From assembly GCA_947450255.1 (NCBI GenBank), contig CANFVA010000007.1, positions 1-40,490 of the forward strand: 40,490 nt of DNA, in the 5' to 3' direction. Position 1 is the stretch's first letter. The number at the start of each line of letters is the position of its first letter. Positions 35,824 to 40,490 of this stretch are shown here, piece after piece. The notes below the pieces were generated by a model that saw only the letters and a program-made list of their open reading frames with translations, was not told the DNA's origin and ran no database searches. The position numbers and the translations under genes were made by a program. This DNA is from Comamonadaceae bacterium. Lineage in GTDB: Bacteria > Pseudomonadota > Gammaproteobacteria > Burkholderiales > Burkholderiaceae_C.

Positions 35824-36900
35824 TTACTTCCAGATATTGAATGAGGTCTGCATCCATCCGCCGACCACGATCAACCAGACCAGGGTGACAGGGATAAAGA
35901 CTTTCCAGCCCAGACGCATGATCTGGTCATAGCGAAAACGCGGGAAGGTGGCACGCACCCAAATAAACAGGCTGACGATGGCACAGGTTTTCAGGCCCAG
36001 CCAAATGCCGCCAGGAATCCAGTTGAGGGCGGCTAACGGCGAAAGCCAACCGCCCAAAAACATGACCGAAGCGAGTATCGAGACCAGCCACATATTGGCG
36101 TATTCGGCCAAATAGAACATGGCATACGACATGCCGGAATATTCGACCATGTGGCCGGCCACAATTTCAGCCTCACCTTCGACCACGTCAAAGGGATGGC
36201 GGTTGGTTTCGGCCAGACCGGAGATCACGTAGACCACAAAAATCGGCAAGAGCGGCAGCCAGTTCCAGGACAAAAAGCCCAGACCCTGGTCCGCAAACAG
36301 GCCTTTGGCCTGCTCGGTCACGATCACGCTCATATTCATGCTGCCCGTCACCATCAAGACCACCACCAGGCAAAAGCCCATGGCGATCTCATAGCTGACC
36401 ATCTGCGCCGACGCGCGCAAGGCGCCCAGGAAAGCGTACTTGGAATTGGAGGCCCAACCGGCGATGACCACGCCGTAGACTTCCATGGAGGTGATCGCCA
36501 TCACGAACAACAAGCCGGCGTTGACATTGGCCAGCGCCACGTCCGGGCCGAAAGGCACGACCGCCCAGGCAGCCAGCGCCGGCATGATGGTGAGAATCGG
36601 GCCAATAAAAAAAAGGCCCCGGTTGGCGGCTGCGGGTACCAAAATTTCTTTGGTTAGCAGTTTGAGGGCGTCGGCAATTGGCTGCAACAGGCCCAAAGGC
36701 CCGACGCGGTTGGGGCCGACACGCACTTGCATCCAACCCAAAAATTTGCGCTCCCACAAGGTCAAATAAGCCACTGCACCCAGCAATGGCAGCAATACCA
36801 CCAGGATTTTCATCAGGGTCCAAACCACGGGCCAGACTACAGCGGTCCACCATGTGGCCGCGACGGCTTGCAGTCCCGCGTTGTAAATCGTGTCGATCAT
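35824..36900 (-). CDS. nuoH: NADH-quinone oxidoreductase subunit H
   Basis: Membrane subunit of complex I that forms much of the quinone chamber, homologous to ND1, 358 residues and about eight helices. Conserved blocks include [23 protein letters not shown] in part ([19 protein letters not shown]), [35 protein letters not shown] and [17 protein letters not shown]. The ATG overlaps the nuoG stop as ATGA. No truncation is seen. Confidence 0.97.
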   Translation of the reverse strand: MIDTIYNAGLQAVAATWWTAVVWPVVWTLMKILVVLLPLLGAVAYLTLWERKFLGWMQVRVGPNRVGPLGLLQPIADALKLLTKEILVPAAANRGLFFIGPILTIMPALAAWAVVPFGPDVALANVNAGLLFVMAITSMEVYGVVIAGWASNSKYAFLGALRASAQMVSYEIAMGFCLVVVLMVTGSMNMSVIVTEQAKGLFADQGLGFLSWNWLPLLPIFVVYVISGLAETNRHPFDVVEGEAEIVAGHMVEYSGMSYAMFYLAEYANMWLVSILASVMFLGGWLSPLAALNWIPGGIWLGLKTCAIVSLFIWVRATFPRFRYDQIMRLGWKVFIPVTLVWLIVVGGWMQTSFNIWK

Positions 36901-39014
36901 GCCTGCACCTCCGCGCTAGCGCGGGCGTCGGCCGTCATTTGCAGGCTGCTGGCGCGGCGCACCAAGCCGTCGAGTTGGTATATCGATGCGGTGCAAGGCG
37001 CTGTGCCCGGGCCCGCTTGGGTGGGCTGGCTGCTGGCATTGTTCAGGCGCTCGGCGCTTAGCTGCGCGGGCGCTTCCCCGCCAAAGATGTCGTGCAGCAC
37101 GTCTTGCGAGGACTCATGGGTAAAGCCGTCGAGCTTCATCATATTGCCCAGTACGCGCAAGACTTTCCAGGCCGGCCGGGCCTCGCCCTGCGGCTTGACC
37201 ACGGCATGAAAGGTTTGCACCCGGCCTTCGGCATTGACAAAGGTGCCCGAAGTTTCGCTAAACGGTGCGATGGGCAGCAAAACATCGGCACACTGCATAT
37301 TGGCTTTGAAGGGCGAGAGGCTGACCACCATTTGTGCTTGCGCCAGTTGGGCTAAGGCGGCTTGCCCGGCTGCGCTGTCAAACTCGGGTTCGTTATTGAG
37401 CAGCACCACGGCTTTGAGCGCACCGCCCAGCATCTGCCCTGCGTGTAATCCGCCCTGCCCTGGCTCGGCGTGAACACACTGCGCGCCCACGGTGTTAGCC
37501 GCTTCGGTCAGGAAGCCAAAGCTGGCACCCGTGGCGCTGGCAATCCAGGCAGCGACGGCTTGCAGTGCCGAGGCCTGCGCGTGGTGTGCCGCGCCGTTGC
37601 CGAGCAACACCGCTTTGCGTTCGCCGCCCAAAAGCGATTTGGCAACCGCCAGTGCTTGGTCGTTAATCGTTGCGCTATAGGGGCAGCTGACTTCAGCCAA
37701 CTGCGCTACGGCGGCGGCAATCGATTGCAAATGCGCCAGCCAGTCATTGGACGAGACTTGTACATCCTGCGCGAATGGGATCGCCCAATCGGCTGCATCG
37801 CTGCGCAGCGCATGCACCGCACAACCGCTGCGCGCCGCTTGGCGCACGCGCAGGGCAAACAGCGGATGCTCTTTGCGCAGATTGCTACCCACCACCAACA
37901 CGCGCTGCAAAGTGGAAAGCCCGGCGATGGGCATGCCCAAATGGCGCACACCATCGGTGGCGGTGAAGTCCTGGTTGCGCAATCGGTGGTCTATGTTTTC
38001 GCTGCCCAAACCACGCACCAGCTTGGCAGCCAGGTGCAATTCCTCTAGGGTGCTGTGCGGGCTGACCAAGGCACCCAAGCCCTGTGGGCCGTGGTTGCTC
38101 TTGATTTGCTTGAGGCCATTGGCCACGTATTCCAAGGCGGTTTGCCAATCCACGCTGGACCACTTGCCACCCTGCTTGATCATGGGCGTATGCAGGCGGT
38201 CCGGGCTGCTCAGGGCTTCGTAAGAAAAGCGATCGCGGTCGGCTATCCAGCATTCGTTGACCGCGTCGTTTTCCATGGGCACCACGCGCATGACCTGGTT
38301 GTTTTTGACCTGCACTACCAAATTGGTACCGGTGGAATCATGCGGGCTGACCGACTTGCGACGCGACAGTTCCCAGGTGCGGGCGCTGTAACGGAAAGGC
38401 TTGCTGGTGAGCGCGCCCACCGGGCAGATGTCGATCATGTTGCCCGAGAGTTCGGAGTCCACGGTCTGGCCGACAAAGGTTTCGATCTCGGCGTGCTCGC
38501 CGCGGTGTGACATCCCCAACTCCATGGCGCCGGCCACTTCCTGGCCAAAGCGCACGCAGCGGGTGCAGTGGATGCAGCGGCTCATCTCTTGCATGCTGAT
38601 GAGCGGGCCCACGTCTTTGATCGCTACCACGCGCTTTTCTTCTTCGTAACGCGAGTTGGAACCACCGTAGCCCACGGCCAGGTCTTGCAACTGGCATTCG
38701 CCGCCCTGGTCGCAAATCGGACAATCGAGCGGGTGGTTGATCAGCAAAAACTCCATCACCGATTGCTGCGCCTTGATGGCTTTGTCGCTCTTGGTGTGGA
38801 CCACCATGCCGTTGGTCACCGGCGTGGCGCAGGCGGGCATGGGCTTGGGGGCTTTTTCAATATCGACCAAACACATGCGGCAATTGGCCGCAATGCTCAG
38901 CTTCTTGTGGTAGCAGAAATGGGGGATGTAGGTACCGGCTTTTTCGGCGGCATGCATCACCATGCTGCCTTCAAGCACTGCTACTTTTTTGCCGTCGAGT
39001 TCGATTTCAACCAT
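36897..39014 (-). CDS. nuoG: NADH-quinone oxidoreductase subunit G
   Basis: Peripheral-arm iron-sulfur subunit of complex I, 705 residues from the ATG at 39014 ([13 protein letters not shown]), 13 bases after nuoF. An N-terminal 2Fe-2S domain uses Cys34, 45, 48 and 62. His94 with Cys98, 101 and 107 forms the second site. Cys147, 150, 153 and 197 form the third. The rest is the molybdopterin-oxidoreductase-like fold without a cofactor. The extra N7 cluster of the E. coli protein (a CxxCxxxC motif after the third site) is missing here; the corresponding stretch reads [13 protein letters not shown], as in mitochondrial-type subunits. A longer frame reaches 39041 but would overlap the nuoF coding end. 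Confidence 0.96.
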   Translation of the reverse strand: MVEIELDGKKVAVLEGSMVMHAAEKAGTYIPHFCYHKKLSIAANCRMCLVDIEKAPKPMPACATPVTNGMVVHTKSDKAIKAQQSVMEFLLINHPLDCPICDQGGECQLQDLAVGYGGSNSRYEEEKRVVAIKDVGPLISMQEMSRCIHCTRCVRFGQEVAGAMELGMSHRGEHAEIETFVGQTVDSELSGNMIDICPVGALTSKPFRYSARTWELSRRKSVSPHDSTGTNLVVQVKNNQVMRVVPMENDAVNECWIADRDRFSYEALSSPDRLHTPMIKQGGKWSSVDWQTALEYVANGLKQIKSNHGPQGLGALVSPHSTLEELHLAAKLVRGLGSENIDHRLRNQDFTATDGVRHLGMPIAGLSTLQRVLVVGSNLRKEHPLFALRVRQAARSGCAVHALRSDAADWAIPFAQDVQVSSNDWLAHLQSIAAAVAQLAEVSCPYSATINDQALAVAKSLLGGERKAVLLGNGAAHHAQASALQAVAAWIASATGASFGFLTEAANTVGAQCVHAEPGQGGLHAGQMLGGALKAVVLLNNEPEFDSAAGQAALAQLAQAQMVVSLSPFKANMQCADVLLPIAPFSETSGTFVNAEGRVQTFHAVVKPQGEARPAWKVLRVLGNMMKLDGFTHESSQDVLHDIFGGEAPAQLSAERLNNASSQPTQAGPGTAPCTASIYQLDGLVRRASSLQMTADARASAEVQA

Positions 39015-39027
39015 GGTGCTGCACCGA

Positions 39028-40380
39028 TCAAACGTAGGCACCGACCACGCAGGTCTTGTGCTCTATGTGGTGTTCAAATTCAGGCCTGAAATGCTTGAGC
39101 ATGCCGCGCACCGGCATGGCCGCCGCGTCGCCCAGCGCGCAAATCGTGCGGCCCATGATGTTGCCGGCCACGCTGTCCAGCGTCTCTAAGTCGCTGGCGC
39201 GGCCCTGGCCGTTTTCAATACGATCCACCATGCGCCAAAGCCAGCCCGTGCCTTCGCGGCAGGGGGTGCATTGGCCGCAGGACTCGTGGGAGTAAAAGTA
39301 AGAAAGGCGCTGCAAAGACTTCACCATGCAACGCGTATCGTCCATCACGATGACCGCGCCCGAACCGAGCATGGAGCCGGCCTTGGCAATCGCGTCGTAG
39401 TCCATGGTGATATCCATCATGATGCTGGCGGGCAATACCGGCGCGGACGAACCGCCAGGGATGACTGCCTTTAAGGTGCGGCCCGGGCGCATGCCGCCGG
39501 CCATCTCTAGCAACTCGGCAAAGGGCGTACCCATGGGCACTTCGTAATTGCCGGGCCGCTGCACATCGCCACTGACCGAAAAAATCTTGGTCCCGCCGTT
39601 ATTAGGCTTGCCGCAGGCCAAATAGGCCGCGCCGCCATTGCGGATGATCCAGGGCACCGCCGCAAAAGTCTCGGTGTTGTTGATGGTGGTCGGCTTGCCG
39701 TACAGACCAAAGCTGGCCGGGAACGGCGGCTTAAAGCGCGGCTGGCCTTTTTTGCCTTCCAGCGATTCGAGCAAAGCGGTTTCTTCGCCGCAGATATAGG
39801 CGCCAAAGCCATGCGCTGCGTGCAACTGGAAGCTGAAGTTGCTGCCCATGATGTGCTCGCCCAGAAACCCGGCTGCGCGGGCTTCTTCCAAAGCCGCCTC
39901 AAATCGCTCGTAGGTCTGGAAAATCTCGCCGTGGATGTAGTTGTATCCCACGGTGATGCCCATGGCATAAGCGGCGATCGCCATGCCCTCGATCACCGTA
40001 TGCGGGTTGAACTGCATGATGTCGCGGTCTTTGCAGGTGCCAGGCTCGCCTTCGTCCGAGTTGCACACCAGGTACTTCTGGCCGGGAAACTGGCGGGGCA
40101 TAAAGCTCCACTTCAGGCCGGTCGGGAAACCGGCACCGCCGCGACCGCGCAGGCCGGATTCTTTGACCGTGGCAATCACTTGGTCTTGCGTCATACCCTC
40201 GCCGCCGTCCTGGCCCAAAATCTTGCGCAAAGCCTGGTAGCCACCGCGCGCCTGGTAAGCCGCTAGGCCCCAGTTGCTGCCGTCCAAGTCGGCCAAAATT
40301 TGTGCGCCTTTGTGGCGGCCATGGAAGGAGGTTTCCCGGCCCGAGGCCTGGAACGGTGCCAATACCTGTTGCAGCGTCAT
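39028..40380 (-). CDS. nuoF: NADH-quinone oxidoreductase subunit F
   Basis: NADH-oxidising subunit of complex I, 450 residues, holding FMN and cluster N3. The FMN/NADH site is built from [36 protein letters not shown] and [18 protein letters not shown]. Near residue 365 the cluster motif [12 protein letters not shown] supplies three Cys, and the fourth is in [10 protein letters not shown]. The ATG overlaps the nuoE stop as ATGA, so E and F are translated together, consistent with their forming the NADH dehydrogenase module. Confidence 0.97.
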   Translation of the reverse strand: MTLQQVLAPFQASGRETSFHGRHKGAQILADLDGSNWGLAAYQARGGYQALRKILGQDGGEGMTQDQVIATVKESGLRGRGGAGFPTGLKWSFMPRQFPGQKYLVCNSDEGEPGTCKDRDIMQFNPHTVIEGMAIAAYAMGITVGYNYIHGEIFQTYERFEAALEEARAAGFLGEHIMGSNFSFQLHAAHGFGAYICGEETALLESLEGKKGQPRFKPPFPASFGLYGKPTTINNTETFAAVPWIIRNGGAAYLACGKPNNGGTKIFSVSGDVQRPGNYEVPMGTPFAELLEMAGGMRPGRTLKAVIPGGSSAPVLPASIMMDITMDYDAIAKAGSMLGSGAVIVMDDTRCMVKSLQRLSYFYSHESCGQCTPCREGTGWLWRMVDRIENGQGRASDLETLDSVAGNIMGRTICALGDAAAMPVRGMLKHFRPEFEHHIEHKTCVVGAYV

Positions 40381-40490
40381 TGCGCGCCCTCCGCTTGCTT
40401 GAGGGTGGATATCAGCTGATCGAGTTTTTCATCGCTCATAAAGCTGCACATATGGCGGTCGTTGACCAGCAGCACCGGCGCATCGGCGCA
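40377..40490 (-). CDS. nuoE: NADH-quinone oxidoreductase subunit E, C-terminal end (partial)
   Basis: The last 37 residues before the window edge read [12 protein letters not shown], then [16 protein letters not shown] and a short tail to TGA. This matches the end of the thioredoxin-like 24-kDa subunit, where the first Cys is a ligand of the 2Fe-2S cluster N1a. Only the end is visible, but position before nuoF and the ATGA overlap make the call firm. Confidence 0.93.
   Translation of the reverse strand, partial: CADAPVLLVNDRHMCSFMSDEKLDQLISTLKQAEGAQ

Overview
The window looks like chromosomal DNA of a betaproteobacterium, most likely Burkholderiales and close to Comamonadaceae (Rhodoferax/Polaromonas-like). 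This is inferred from the GC-rich coding style, the character of the complex I subunits, the nuoN-NUDIX-DUF1178 order and the FtsX permease/AttH pair; no marker gene proves it. I saw no rRNA, tRNA, CRISPR array, prophage or insertion sequence.

Layout. 1-3333 (+): 3' part of metG, then nadB. 3709-4176 (+): a stand-alone CvpA-family membrane protein, with a tentative 46-residue ORF converging on it. 4402-7943 (-): a thiamine ABC importer, thiB-thiP-thiQ, headed by a clear TPP riboswitch (8035-8112). The leader can form pairings that would mask the thiB ribosome site or bind the early codons, and a palindromic intergenic repeat lies between thiB and thiP. 8204-12000 (+): an FtsX-type ABC permease translationally coupled to an AttH/CrtC-like lipocalin-fold lipoprotein; the expected ATPase gene is not next to them.

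12035-25779 (-) is the most unusual part. It runs in transcription order: an outer-membrane-type lipoprotein; a 2542-residue protein made almost entirely of 47 tandem repeats of about 47 residues; two different PrtD-type type I secretion ABC transporters; and an HlyD-type membrane fusion protein. A stem-loop sits between the giant gene and the transporters. The simplest reading is a self-contained type I secretion cassette for one giant, acidic, Ala/Thr/Asp-rich, non-RTX surface or extracellular protein. The two ABC genes may form a heterodimeric exporter. No TolC-like gene is present. The repeat array shows recent homogenisation (units 39-43) and older block duplication (units 22-25 versus 29-32).

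26374-28149 (+): an ABCB-type exporter. 28155-29248 (-): DUF1178 and a NUDIX hydrolase, directly downstream of the respiratory complex I operon (29283-40490, -), which carries nuoE (partial), F, G, H, I, J, K, L, M and N in standard order with tight spacing and several 4-bp overlaps. Complex I supplies the proton motive force, and the NUDIX enzyme probably cleans up ADP-ribose-type products of NAD metabolism.
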